Below are positions 1 through 8,016 of a stretch of 41,578 nt of DNA, in pieces; the first letter of the stretch is position 1, and each line of letters opens with the position of its first letter. The notes under the pieces were generated by a model that worked only from the letters and a program-made list of their open reading frames with translations, was not told the origin of the DNA and did not search any database. The position numbers and the translations under genes were made by a program. This stretch comes from Magnetococcales bacterium WMHbin3 (GTDB lineage Bacteria > Pseudomonadota > Magnetococcia > Magnetococcales > Magnetaquicoccaceae), in contig PDZX01000035.1 in NCBI GenBank assembly GCA_002753185.1, positions 1 through 41,578 on the forward strand, given 5' to 3'.

Positions 1-2
1 CT

Positions 3-33
3 CCACTGATGGCGGGATTCCCGCCTTCAGTGG
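3..33. repeat. Inverted repeat, possible terminator hairpin
   Basis: Two 14-base arms (3-16 and 20-33) are complementary except for one T-T mismatch and enclose a 3-base loop. No T-run follows on the plus strand. It may be the end of a gene lying left of the window or a dispersed palindromic element; the sequence alone does not decide. Confidence 0.5.
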
Positions 34-48
34 GATGAAAACGGCCTG

Positions 49-312
49 ATGGATGCGGGTGGCGGTTCGTGTGCCGATCCGGCAGCCCATTCAGGCCATT
101 CGACGACAGGCTCTCTGGCGGAGGCAATTTCTATTGTTTTGCGTATGGAAATGGAACACCGTCAATTCCTGCATGACTTGTTCTCCAATTCCTTCACGGA
201 TGAGATTCGCTTCGATCTGATCCTGAACGCCGAGGAACTGTCGATGGAGGAGATGCTTTCCACCTGTCTTATCGCCCTGGGCAGGCGGAACCTTCTGGCC
301 AAGGCGGCCTGA
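49..312 (+). CDS. Small hypothetical protein
   Basis: An 87-residue open frame that I do not recognise. Its second half (from about residue 32) reads like a real helical protein with alternating hydrophobic and acidic residues, ending in a basic RRNLLAKAA tail. The first 30 residues are Gly/Ser-rich and no ribosome binding site precedes the first ATG, so the true start may be internal (for example ATG at about 145) or the gene may be a 3' remnant. It ends 46 bases before a good terminator hairpin, which supports a real gene. No function can be proposed. Confidence 0.4.
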   Translation: MDAGGGSCADPAAHSGHSTTGSLAEAISIVLRMEMEHRQFLHDLFSNSFTDEIRFDLILNAEELSMEEMLSTCLIALGRRNLLAKAA

Positions 313-358
313 CCGCCCGACGGGCCATCTGGCAAAGGAAGGGACCGGATGGGCATCG

Positions 359-394
359 GGTAACCAGGCGTTCGTTGCGCCTGGTTACCTTTTA
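359..394. terminator. Intrinsic terminator between convergent genes
   Basis: Perfect 12-base arms at 359-370 and 378-389 (ggtaaccaggcg and its complement) enclose a 7-base loop and are followed on the plus strand by TTTT. It lies between the convergent small ORF and the DUF3782 gene, overlapping the latter's last codons, so it probably ends plus-strand transcription and may serve both strands. Confidence 0.75.
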
Positions 395-979
395 CCAACT
401 TTTGGGTTGAAACTCCGGTCCATTGGCCAACTCGACGGAATCGCCGGACTGGACGATCACGAACAGGCCCTGATTCATGGCGAACCGATCCGCCTCGGCG
501 CTGATCACCATCCCGGCCACGGCGCCGTGGATGCGGCAGTCGGCGAATCTGGGGAAGAAGTGTTTGAATTTGTCCAGCCGCTTCAGGTGGTTGCGTACAT
601 CTTCCACAGTGAGATGGCTTTTGACCTCGATGGGAATGGCGACCACCGTATCGGCCACCAGGAGATCGATCTCCATTTCTTCCCCATCCCGCACCTTGGA
701 GAGCCGGGAAAACACCTCGTCCACCGGCAGGCCGCGCTCCCGGAACATGGCGATGCAGCCCGGGCGCACCAACCCTTCGACAAATTCTCCCAGGCGTCCG
801 CCCAGCTTGCCGATTTGGGTGGTCACTTGCTTGATTTTTTGGTCCGTGCTGGCGCTCAGTTTTTGGATTTGATCGGCAATTTCTTTAATCTTGCGATCCG
901 TTTCTTGCATTTTGCGATCCGTCTCCAGGAAAGCCCTCCAGACATCGTCTTGGGTTACGGGCGTGGCAGTGTCGGACAT
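392..979 (-). CDS. DUF3782-type coiled-coil protein with PD-(D/E)XK nuclease-like domain
   Basis: A 195-residue protein. The first ~70 residues form a coiled coil with an ETDRK repeat, followed by a linker and an alpha/beta domain containing EIDLLVAD and, after it, PIEVKSHL. This E-x-D ... E-V-K pattern is the active-site signature of the PD-(D/E)XK fold seen in DUF3782 proteins, a group common as multicopy genes in cyanobacteria and some proteobacteria. No target is known. The start at 979 is chosen because GGAGGAG lies just upstream; the ATG 12 bases earlier overlaps that site. It follows fliI on the same strand after about 108 bases, where fliJ is often found, and ends in a convergent terminator. 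Confidence 0.75.
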   Translation of the reverse strand: MSDTATPVTQDDVWRAFLETDRKMQETDRKIKEIADQIQKLSASTDQKIKQVTTQIGKLGGRLGEFVEGLVRPGCIAMFRERGLPVDEVFSRLSKVRDGEEMEIDLLVADTVVAIPIEVKSHLTVEDVRNHLKRLDKFKHFFPRFADCRIHGAVAGMVISAEADRFAMNQGLFVIVQSGDSVELANGPEFQPKSW

Positions 980-1087
980 GATCTCCTCCAATGGATGACG
1001 TTGGCGGTGCGGCTGATGTGACCCATCATGCTCCCGACAACGTGGGAAAGCAATACCCGAATGGCGATGGATCCAGCTTGCTTCTGG

Positions 1088-2437
1088 TCAGGCCGCCTTG
1101 GCCATGCCGACCCCGCCCATGATCCGGCCCAATTGGCGGATGCTCTCTTCCATGGGGCACCCCTGGGAGACGGGTTGACGCAGATACTCCCGGATTGGCC
1201 GGATCAGCTTCAGGGCCAGGTCGATGCGGGGGTTGGAGCCGGCGACGTAGGCGCCGATGTTGATCATGTCCTCGGCCTGCGCGTAGGCCGCCAGGGATTC
1301 GCGCAACTGGCCGGCCCACCCTTTCTGGGTGTCGTCGGCCAGGTCGGACATCAGACGGGAGAGTGAGCCGAGCACGTCCACGGCGGGATAGTGGTTGGCC
1401 GATGCCAGATCCCGCGACAGCACGATGTGACCGTCCAGAATACCGCGCACCGCGTCCACGATCGGATCTTGCAGATCGTCCCCCTCCATGAGCACCGTGT
1501 ACATGGCCGTGATGCTCCCGGAGCCGTTGTCACGACCGGCGCGTTCCAGCAGGCGCGGCAGCAGCATGAAGGTCGATGGCGGATAGCCGCGGCTGGTCGG
1601 CGGCTCGCCACGGGCCAGCCCCACCTCGCGTTGCGCCATGGCACAACGGGTCAACGAGTCCATCAGCAACAGCACATGCTTCTGCCGGGCACGGAAGTGC
1701 TCGGCGATGGCCGTGGCCAGATAGGCGGCCCGCAACCGCAGCAGCGGCGGCTGATCCGAGGTCGCCACCACCACCACCGAATGGGCCATCCCTTCCGGTC
1801 CCAGATCCTTTTCCAGAAACTCCACCACCTCGCGGCCACGCTCGCCCACCAGCGCGATCACGTTGACGTCCGCCTCGGTATAGCGGGCCATCATGCCCAG
1901 CAGGGTGCTCTTGCCCACGCCGGATCCGGAAAAGATCCCCACGCGCTGTCCCCGGCCCACGGTCAGCAGGCCGTTGATCACCCGGACCCCCAGATCGAGA
2001 CTTTCGGTAATGCGTTGTCTGTGCAATGGATTGATCGGTTCGGCATGCAGCGGGGTCTCGTCGGACAGGATCAGCGGCGGCCCGTTGTCGAGGGGGTCGC
2101 CCGTCGGACCCACCACCCGGCCCAGCAGGCCGTCTCCCACATGCACCATCTCGGCCCGGCCACGGGAGACGATCAAGCTCCCCGGATGGATCCCCTTGAG
2201 CGCGCCCAGGGGCATCAGCAGCAAGGCATTGCTGCGGAACCCCACCACTTCGGCCTTGATCGGCTCCGATCCGTCGTCCGGGTAGACCTCGCACATGTCG
2301 CCGATGGAGGCCGCCGGTCCCAGCCCCTCGATGAGCAGCCCCAGCACCTGGGAGACCTGTCCCGTGCGACGGGGGCCCAGTCCGCGCCGGGCGGACTCAC
2401 GATATTCCCTCCAGGGCAATTCCAGTGATGTGATCAT
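1088..2437 (-). CDS. fliI: Flagellum-specific ATPase FliI
   Basis: This is the ATPase of the flagellar type III export apparatus. It works as a hexamer at the cytoplasmic base of the basal body, with FliH as regulator. The 449-residue product has normal family length. The Walker A motif SGSGVGKST lies at 170-178 and the Walker B aspartate in KHVLLLMDS at 260. The VGERGREV and PPTSRGYPPSTF stretches typical of FliI/F1-beta-like ATPases follow. The ATG at 2437 is chosen because it overlaps the fliH stop (ATGA), indicating translational coupling; an upstream in-frame extension is only the fliH shadow. It is the last gene of the flgB-fliI operon. The usual fliJ does not follow. Confidence 0.97.
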   Translation of the reverse strand: MITSLELPWREYRESARRGLGPRRTGQVSQVLGLLIEGLGPAASIGDMCEVYPDDGSEPIKAEVVGFRSNALLLMPLGALKGIHPGSLIVSRGRAEMVHVGDGLLGRVVGPTGDPLDNGPPLILSDETPLHAEPINPLHRQRITESLDLGVRVINGLLTVGRGQRVGIFSGSGVGKSTLLGMMARYTEADVNVIALVGERGREVVEFLEKDLGPEGMAHSVVVVATSDQPPLLRLRAAYLATAIAEHFRARQKHVLLLMDSLTRCAMAQREVGLARGEPPTSRGYPPSTFMLLPRLLERAGRDNGSGSITAMYTVLMEGDDLQDPIVDAVRGILDGHIVLSRDLASANHYPAVDVLGSLSRLMSDLADDTQKGWAGQLRESLAAYAQAEDMINIGAYVAGSNPRIDLALKLIRPIREYLRQPVSQGCPMEESIRQLGRIMGGVGMAKAA

Positions 2438-3861
2438 AATACGAGTCCCACGATCTCTTCGCCATCCGGTTCGCTGGCGCTGTCGGCGGCATGTTCGTCC
2501 CGCACCAGGGCTTCCGCCTCGCCGAGCAAGGTCGCCCATTCGTCCTGTTCCCCGGTTGCCTCGTCCGCAGGCGTAACGACCGGCTCACCGGTCAGGCCGG
2601 CGAGGTCTTGCAGGACCGATTCGTCCACCAGGGCGTCAATTTCTTGTTGGAGTTTTTCCATCGTCATGGTGTCGAGTTCCGGCAGGCTCTCCTCCTCGGA
2701 TATGGCGTCGGGTTCCTGCTGACTCTCCTCCTGCGCGATGGCGTCGAACTCCTGCTGGAGCGCCTCCTCCGCCATGGTGTCGATCTCTTGCGGGAGCGGT
2801 TGTTCCGGTTGGGCTTCCGGCTCCTGGATATCCCACTCCATGGCCTCATCGGGGGCGGCCTGTTCCAACTCCGTCTCTTTCGGGATGGCCGGCTCCTCGT
2901 CCTCCTCCATGGCCTCCCACTCCATGGCCGCCTCGGCATCGGGCATGGGAGGCGCTTCTTCCACGGCCCGCATGGCCGGCTCTGGCGTCGGAGTCGAGGG
3001 TGGGGGAGGGGGGACCGGTTGCGCCGTTGGCTTCGGGGCGGCCTTCGCCGGGGGGGCGGGGGCCGGATCGGGCGCCAGCGGGCGGGGCGGACGCGCCGCG
3101 ACTTCGTCGGTTGCCCGACGGGCGGACTGGGCGATATCCTCCACGCCAGGTTGCTCCAGACGCTCCGCCAGGAAGGCGCGCATCGATTGCTCCACCTCCC
3201 GGAGCTGATTTTCCAGATTGTCCTCCAGACCGCCGAAATCGCTCTCCAACCGCACGGCGCCTGGGGACAACGACTCATCCGCCTCGATGCGCAGATTGGA
3301 AAATCCTTCCAGACGGGAGAGAATCCGGGCATTGCCGGGAGAGAGCCGGATCACGATCTCGCGCCGCCCGGCGGCCCGCGTCAGCAGCCGCTTGACCCGC
3401 ACCGCGATCTCCTCCGGGTGGATGGTCAGCTCGTAGGCGAGCAACTCCTTGATCAACACCAGCGTCGTTTCCACCAGAAAGCGCTCAGAGGCGGCGAAGA
3501 TCCGCGTATGCAACTGCTCCAGCGTGGCGAGCGTGCCATGGAGTTGCGGGAGGATCTTCTGGATCTCCCGCTCCATCTTCTCCTCGCCCAGCTTGAGACC
3601 CGCGCTCTCGGCGGCGGCGAAGACCTTCTGATACACCTCCCGTTCGATCTGCTCCAGGCGCCGTTGATGCAGCTCCTCCGGGGAGATCTCCGGTTCCTTT
3701 TTGGGTGGCGTCAACTCCGGCAGCCGTCCGTCCGGACGAAAACCGAGAAAATGATCCGCCTGTATCCCCTTGGGGATGCCCAGCAGATCGTGAAAGCCGA
3801 CACGGCGCAGTTGCACGCCCCCATCCTCTGCCTTGAGGATCTCTCCCAAGCTTCCGGCCAT
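2434..3861 (-). CDS. fliH: Flagellar export regulator FliH with long repeat-bearing C-terminal extension
   Basis: FliH binds and restrains FliI and docks it to the C-ring. The operon position between fliG and fliI and the FliH-like segment at about residues 55-240 (charged helix, then the conserved SLSPGAVRLES region) support the call. Family members are usually near 230-280 residues; this one is 475. Residues 255-295 are Pro/Ala-rich. Residues 296-475 are strongly acidic, with duplicated AMEW motifs and five tandem 12-residue repeats at 356-415. The tail is in frame, ends exactly in the ATGA overlap with fliI, and so belongs to the protein. Its role is unknown; it could be a flexible linker or a binding platform. 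Confidence 0.9.
   Translation of the reverse strand: MAGSLGEILKAEDGGVQLRRVGFHDLLGIPKGIQADHFLGFRPDGRLPELTPPKKEPEISPEELHQRRLEQIEREVYQKVFAAAESAGLKLGEEKMEREIQKILPQLHGTLATLEQLHTRIFAASERFLVETTLVLIKELLAYELTIHPEEIAVRVKRLLTRAAGRREIVIRLSPGNARILSRLEGFSNLRIEADESLSPGAVRLESDFGGLEDNLENQLREVEQSMRAFLAERLEQPGVEDIAQSARRATDEVAARPPRPLAPDPAPAPPAKAAPKPTAQPVPPPPPSTPTPEPAMRAVEEAPPMPDAEAAMEWEAMEEDEEPAIPKETELEQAAPDEAMEWDIQEPEAQPEQPLPQEIDTMAEEALQQEFDAIAQEESQQEPDAISEEESLPELDTMTMEKLQQEIDALVDESVLQDLAGLTGEPVVTPADEATGEQDEWATLLGEAEALVRDEHAADSASEPDGEEIVGLVL
2617..2796 (-). repeat. Five tandem 36-bp repeats in fliH
   Basis: Residues 356-415 of FliH divide into five 12-residue units with the pattern (L/S)-x-x-E-x-D-(A/T)-(I/M/L)-x-x-E-x, followed by a partial sixth (VLQDL). 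The units have diverged in both DNA and protein, so the array is not a recent expansion. The pattern predicts acidic amphipathic helix. Confidence 0.8.
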
Positions 3862-3880
3862 TCCCGCGTCTCCTCGATGA

Positions 3881-4984
3881 TTACAACACCACGTCGTCGG
3901 CGCCCTTGCCCATGATCACGATCTGGCCTTCCGACTCCAGACGTCTGGCCGCCTTGAGAATGGTCTGCTGGGCGCTTTCCACGTCGGCCACCTTGACCGG
4001 TCCCATCATCTCCAGGTCTTCGCGCAACATTTCGGCCGCGCGTTCGGACATGTTCTGGAAGAACTTCTCCCGCAGCCGGTCGTCGGCCCCCTTGAGGGCA
4101 GAGAGCAGTTCGTCGTTGTTGACCTCCCGCAGCAGGGTCTGGAAGCTCTTGTCGTCCATGAGCAGCAGATCCTCGAACAGGAACATCTCCTTGCGCACCT
4201 CTTCGGCCAGCGGATTGTCCTCCTCGTCGAGGTAGGCCAGCAGCTTGTCCGAGAGGTCGCGGCTCATCATGTTGAGCAGTTCGGCCACCTTCTTCACGCC
4301 GCCGCCGCCTTCCTTGGCATAGCCGCCGCGCGTCGCGCCCAGGGCATCCAGTTCGGTCAGCAGCGACTCCTCGATGTCCTCCAGGGCGCCCGGCGGGAGA
4401 TTCCCCAGCTTGGCCATCCTCAGGATGACCTCCTGTTGCAGGTCGCTCAACAGATAGTCGATCACGAACGAAGCCTGTTCCACCTGCAACTGGGAGAGGA
4501 TCAGGGCCACGCTCTGGGGATGCTCGTTGGCCAGGAACGTGGCCACCAGCGGCGGTTCCATGGCATTGAGGATTTCCCACGGGGTGTTCTTGGGGCCTTG
4601 TTGCAGCTCCTTGAGGAACTGACGTGCCTTCTCCTTGCCGAGGACCTTAGTGATCAGATCCTTGACTTTGTTCATCCCGCCCCGCACGTCGAACTGTTGC
4701 AGTTCGAAGCGGTCCAGGAACTCCTGACGCACGGCCCGCACCACGTCTTGCGGGGTGTTGCCGATGCGGGCGATGGTGCGGGTCAGCTCCCGCACCTCCT
4801 CTTCCTGAAAGCCGTCCAGCAGCTTCTTGACATCCTCATCGGGCAGGGAGAGCAGAAAGATCGCCGCCTTTTCCTTGCCGGTCAGCTTGGTGCGTGCGTT
4901 GATCTTGCGTTTGGGTGTGCCATCCGCCGCTTCGTTCCACTCGTCGGTTTCCGTCTTTTTCGCCACTGCCGCTGCTTGCGCCAT
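3881..4984 (-). CDS. fliG: Flagellar motor switch protein FliG
   Basis: FliG is the C-ring protein that couples the MS-ring (FliF) to the stator (MotA) and generates torque. The 367-residue product has the usual three-domain layout. The EHPQS motif of the middle domain lies at 154-158. The C-terminal torque domain has the conserved charged helix FEDLLLMDDKSFQTLLREV and the later NMSERAAEMLREDLEMMGPV stretch. An N-terminal ~30-residue charged leader precedes the usual beginning. A strong AAGGAGG site supports the ATG at 4984. It sits 28 bases after fliF and 19 before fliH. Confidence 0.98.
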   Translation of the reverse strand: MAQAAAVAKKTETDEWNEAADGTPKRKINARTKLTGKEKAAIFLLSLPDEDVKKLLDGFQEEEVRELTRTIARIGNTPQDVVRAVRQEFLDRFELQQFDVRGGMNKVKDLITKVLGKEKARQFLKELQQGPKNTPWEILNAMEPPLVATFLANEHPQSVALILSQLQVEQASFVIDYLLSDLQQEVILRMAKLGNLPPGALEDIEESLLTELDALGATRGGYAKEGGGGVKKVAELLNMMSRDLSDKLLAYLDEEDNPLAEEVRKEMFLFEDLLLMDDKSFQTLLREVNNDELLSALKGADDRLREKFFQNMSERAAEMLREDLEMMGPVKVADVESAQQTILKAARRLESEGQIVIMGKGADDVVL

Positions 4985-5012
4985 GTTCGCCTCCTTCTCG
5001 CCCGTCGTTCAT

Positions 5013-6656
5013 TCACTCGTCCTGCATCATCCAGGAGCGCAGGATCTCGCGCGCCTCGTCCACGTGCTCGGTGATCATCTGCTGGGTCAGCTTGATGTTG
5101 CGATCCGGCAGACGCATCCGCAACGGCTGTTCGGTCGGCAGGGTCCCGACGCCCTCGGCCAGGAGTTGCTGTTCCAGTTCGTTCACCGCCGCAGAGACGC
5201 CGCTCGGGTCGCCGGTCTTCTCGCTGGTCAACAGTTTCGTCACCATGGGCTTGAGCACCAGGAAGAGCAGCAGCAGGATCACCAGCACCAGGGCCGCCTG
5301 GATGATGAATTCCGGTTTCTCCCAGAAGTGGACGGTGCGTTCGGCCATCATCGTCAAGGGTTCGAACGGCGCGCTGGTCACCTGGATGGTGTCGCCGCGC
5401 TGCGAGCGGAAACCCACGGCCTGCTCGATGATCTTCTGCAGTTGCGCGATCTCCTCCGCAGTGCGTTCCTTGTAGATGTCCTTGCTCTTGTTCTTCGGAT
5501 CCGCTTCGTAGTGGCCGTCCACCAGGACCGCGATGGAGAGGCGTTGAATCGTCCCCACCGGCAGGATGACCTTGTTGACCGTCTTGCTGATTTCGTAGTT
5601 GACGGTCTCCCGTTCCACGCTGCGCGACTGCTCCGAGCCGGACGCGGTGGATTTGGCGTTGTCGTTGACGTCGTTCGGACGCACCCCAGGCACGCCGCCT
5701 TCGCCGAACGTGCCGCGGCTCTGTTCGTTGACCGACTGTTCGCTGCGGGTCACCTGGCCTTCGGGATCGTATTTCTCCTCGTTGCGTTCCACCCGCTTGA
5801 GGTCCAGTTCTGCGGTGATCCGCACGATGCTGCGGCTCACCCCGCTGGCGTTCACCCCGACCACCTTGTCCAGCATGGCCTGGGCGCGGTCCTCCAGGGT
5901 TTTTTCCACCTGTCTTTGCATGGTCAGGGACTCTTCCGCCGGCATGCGGCCATCCACCGACGGGGTTCTGCCACCCGCGATCAGGTTGCCTTTGTGATCC
6001 AGCAGGGTCACGTCTCCCTGATCCAGCCCTTCCACCGCCGAGGCCACCAGATGGGTGATCCCCTGGATCTGTTTGGAGGTCAGCGGGCTGGAGAGTTCCA
6101 TCACCACCGAGGCCGTCGCCTTCTTCTCCTCGGAGACGAACAACGACTTCTTCGGCAAAACCAGATGGACCCGCGCCTTGCTCACCACTTCCAGGTTCTC
6201 GATGGTGCGGGCCAGTTCGCCTTGCAGACCGCGCTGGAAATTCATCCGTTGCAGGAAGTCGGTCATGCCCACGATGTTGCCCTTGTCGAAGATCTCGAAA
6301 CCGTTGCCGGTCCCCTGCTTGGGCAACCCCTGGCTGGCCAGCTCCAGGCGCGTGTTGTAGAGCTTGGCGGCCGGCACCTCGATGGTGGTGCCTCCCATGC
6401 TCAGTTGATAGGGGATGTTCATCTGGGTCAGTTGATTGACCACCTTGCCCGCCTCCTGTTCGGGCAGGCCGGAGTACAGCACCTTGTAGGCCGGTCGCGT
6501 GGCGAACCAGATGATTGCCGTCAACGCCATGACCGTGGCCACCACGGCCAGGATCAGGCCGTTCCGGCCACCCAGGGGCAGGCGTTCCAGGAACCGGGTG
6601 AACATCTCAGTCGGGGCTTCGGGGCGGGGGACCGCCGCGCTCATCGCTTCTGCCAT
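5013..6656 (-). CDS. fliF: Flagellar MS-ring protein FliF
   Basis: FliF builds the MS-ring in the inner membrane, the foundation of the basal body and export gate. The 547-residue product has a transmembrane helix near residues 34-52, a YscJ/FliF-type periplasmic region (VLYSGLPEQEAGKVVNQL, GLPKQGTGNGFEIFDK), a second ring-building region with a Gly/Asn/Ser-rich middle, a C-terminal transmembrane helix (IIQAALVLVILLLLFLVLKP), and a cytoplasmic tail ending in DEAREILRSWMMQDE that would bind FliG. Its length is normal. An AAGGAAG site precedes the ATG. It follows fliE after 63 bases. Confidence 0.98.
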   Translation of the reverse strand: MAEAMSAAVPRPEAPTEMFTRFLERLPLGGRNGLILAVVATVMALTAIIWFATRPAYKVLYSGLPEQEAGKVVNQLTQMNIPYQLSMGGTTIEVPAAKLYNTRLELASQGLPKQGTGNGFEIFDKGNIVGMTDFLQRMNFQRGLQGELARTIENLEVVSKARVHLVLPKKSLFVSEEKKATASVVMELSSPLTSKQIQGITHLVASAVEGLDQGDVTLLDHKGNLIAGGRTPSVDGRMPAEESLTMQRQVEKTLEDRAQAMLDKVVGVNASGVSRSIVRITAELDLKRVERNEEKYDPEGQVTRSEQSVNEQSRGTFGEGGVPGVRPNDVNDNAKSTASGSEQSRSVERETVNYEISKTVNKVILPVGTIQRLSIAVLVDGHYEADPKNKSKDIYKERTAEEIAQLQKIIEQAVGFRSQRGDTIQVTSAPFEPLTMMAERTVHFWEKPEFIIQAALVLVILLLLFLVLKPMVTKLLTSEKTGDPSGVSAAVNELEQQLLAEGVGTLPTEQPLRMRLPDRNIKLTQQMITEHVDEAREILRSWMMQDE

Positions 6657-6719
6657 GATCCACTTCCTTGAAAAATGCTTGTGTCGAACCTGTCAACAAA
6701 AAAATGCACGCATGACCCG

Positions 6720-7025
6720 TTATGCCGGCATGCTCATGATTTCGCGATAGACCTCCAGGGCCTTGTTGCGCACCTGCATGAGCAGCCGCAGATTCAATTC
6801 CGCCTTGGCTCCGGCGATCTGCGCCTCGTGAATGCTCACGCCGGCATTGCCCAGGAGCGCCTTTTGCGCCATTTCCTTGGCTTCCTTCTGCATACGGTCG
6901 CTTTCTTGCAGTTGCCGCGCCAGGGTGACGGAGAAATCCTCCCACACATCCTGCTTGCCGGTGCCGGTGACGGCAGTGGGGAACAGACTGGGCGGGGTGG
7001 GGCCTGTGATCGGACTGATGGACAT
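6720..7025 (-). CDS. fliE: Flagellar basal-body protein FliE
   Basis: FliE is a small periplasmic adaptor linking the MS-ring/export gate to the proximal rod. The 101-residue length is typical. The C-terminal half carries the family pattern EAQIAGAKAELNLRLLMQVRNKALEVYREIMSMP. A good AAGGAGG ribosome binding site lies 6-8 bases before the ATG at 7025. It sits between flgC and fliF in the standard order. Confidence 0.96.
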   Translation of the reverse strand: MSISPITGPTPPSLFPTAVTGTGKQDVWEDFSVTLARQLQESDRMQKEAKEMAQKALLGNAGVSIHEAQIAGAKAELNLRLLMQVRNKALEVYREIMSMPA

Positions 7026-7045
7026 CTCTTACGCCTCCTTTGTGT

Positions 7046-7474
7046 TTAGCGGCCGATTTCCAGCGCCTTGGTCGCCATGGCCTTGGAGGCGTTGAGGACC
7101 GTGACGTTGGACTCGTAGGCGCGGCTGGCCGCCATCATGTTGACCATTTCGGTGACCGGATCCACGTTGGGCATGGCCACGTAGCCGTCGGCGTTGGCGT
7201 CGGGGTGGGTGGGGTCGTACTGCAGGCGCGGGGGGCGTTCGTCCACATGGACGCGTTCCACGGCCACGCCGGTGGTGGCGGCCATCTGTTCGCGGCTGAG
7301 CATCTCGTCGAAGGGCTTGGACATGAACACCGGGTCCTTGCGCTTGTACGGTCCCCCTTCCGGGGTGCGGGTGGTTTGGGCGTTGGCCAGGTTTTCGGCG
7401 ATGATGTTGAGCCGCAGACGCTGGGCCGACAGCCCCGACGAGGTGACCCGAAACGATGTCAAGAAATCATCCAT
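7046..7474 (-). CDS. flgC: Flagellar proximal rod protein FlgC
   Basis: FlgC is one of the proximal rod subunits, exported by the flagellar type III system without a cleaved signal. The 142-residue product has the rod/hook N-terminal motif (SGLSAQRLRLNIIAENLANAQTTRTPEGGPYKRK) and the C-terminal motif (YVAMPNVDPVTEMVNMMAASRAYESNVTVLNASKAM) that form the coiled-coil core. An AGGGAGGG ribosome binding site precedes the ATG. It follows flgB after 34 bases. Confidence 0.98.
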   Translation of the reverse strand: MDDFLTSFRVTSSGLSAQRLRLNIIAENLANAQTTRTPEGGPYKRKDPVFMSKPFDEMLSREQMAATTGVAVERVHVDERPPRLQYDPTHPDANADGYVAMPNVDPVTEMVNMMAASRAYESNVTVLNASKAMATKALEIGR

Positions 7475-7508
7475 GTTACCCTCCCTTGGTCATGAATCCG
7501 GTAGTGGT

Positions 7509-7925
7509 TCACTGCGACGCATTGCCCTGAATGATCATGCGCAGTTGATTGATCTGTCCCCCCATGGACTGGGCCGCGTAGTTGTAGAGCAGTTGGTTGG
7601 CGCTCTGGCGGGCCATTTCCTGTTCCAGGTCCACGCTGTTCTTGTCGCCCTTGGGGATGGGGGTTTCGATCTCCTGGAGATTGGCGTCGATGGGGAAGGT
7701 GATCGCGGCCGGCAGATGATTGGCGCCGGTGCGGGCCATGGGGAGTTCGCCGTGGGCGGGCATGGCATCGCGCAAGACATCCTCGAACTCCAGGCGGCGG
7801 GCCTTGTAGTTGGGGGTATCCGCGTTGGCGACGTTGGCGGCGATGATCTCTTGGCGCCGATTGCGCAGATTCATGAGATTGGCCTTGAAGGCCCCATCAC
7901 TACCCAGCAATCCGAAGTCCGACAT
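7509..7925 (-). CDS. flgB: Flagellar proximal rod protein FlgB
   Basis: FlgB is a proximal rod subunit and the first gene of the operon. The 138-residue product carries the N-terminal rod motif (RRQEIIAANVANADTPNYKARRLEF) and a C-terminal coiled-coil segment (ARQSANQLLYNYAAQSMGGQINQLRMII). The ATG at 7925 is chosen over an in-frame ATG 21 bases upstream because AAGGAG lies about 9 bases before it. The leader holds a FleQ-like palindrome and a sigma-54 promoter candidate. Confidence 0.97.
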   Translation of the reverse strand: MSDFGLLGSDGAFKANLMNLRNRRQEIIAANVANADTPNYKARRLEFEDVLRDAMPAHGELPMARTGANHLPAAITFPIDANLQEIETPIPKGDKNSVDLEQEMARQSANQLLYNYAAQSMGGQINQLRMIIQGNASQ

Positions 7926-7941
7926 GTTCGTTGCTCCTTGG

Positions 7942-7955
7942 GTCAATCGATTGAC
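7942..7955. promoter_or_regulatory. FleQ/FlrC-like operator in the flgB leader
   Basis: GTCAATCGATTGAC is a perfect 14-base palindrome. It agrees at 12 of 14 positions with the Pseudomonas FleQ box as I remember it (GTCaNTAAAtTGAC). It sits between the sigma-54 promoter candidate and the flgB ribosome binding site, roughly 20-35 bases downstream of the predicted transcription start, a placement known for FleQ and FlrC on flagellar promoters. The binding protein is inferred; no such gene lies in the window. Confidence 0.6.
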
Positions 7956-7988
7956 AATGCATGGAAACAGGTGTCGATTGCCAATTAA

Positions 7989-8003
7989 GCATAAATCGTG
8001 CCT
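7989..8003 (-). promoter_or_regulatory. Sigma-54 promoter candidate for the flgB operon
   Basis: On the minus strand the sequence AGGCACGATTTATGC matches the -24/-12 consensus TGGCACG-N4-TTGC, with the required GG and GC separated by exactly 10 bases. Only the first base of the -24 box and one T of the -12 box differ. Start of transcription would fall near 7977, about 50 bases before the flgB ATG. Confidence 0.65.
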
Positions 8004-8016
8004 ATCGAAATTGTCT

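Noticed and set aside
297..314. An 18-base identity between the end of the small ORF and the end of fliI (ggccaaggcggcctgacc on opposite strands)
   Set aside because: Both encode an AKAA-stop ending from common codons; flanking bases do not match, so a duplication or repeat family is not supported.
2491..3915. A 474-residue plus-strand frame opposite fliH
   Set aside because: Leu/Arg/Gly-rich antisense of the Pro/Glu-rich FliH tail; fliH is coupled to fliI and has the expected family motifs.
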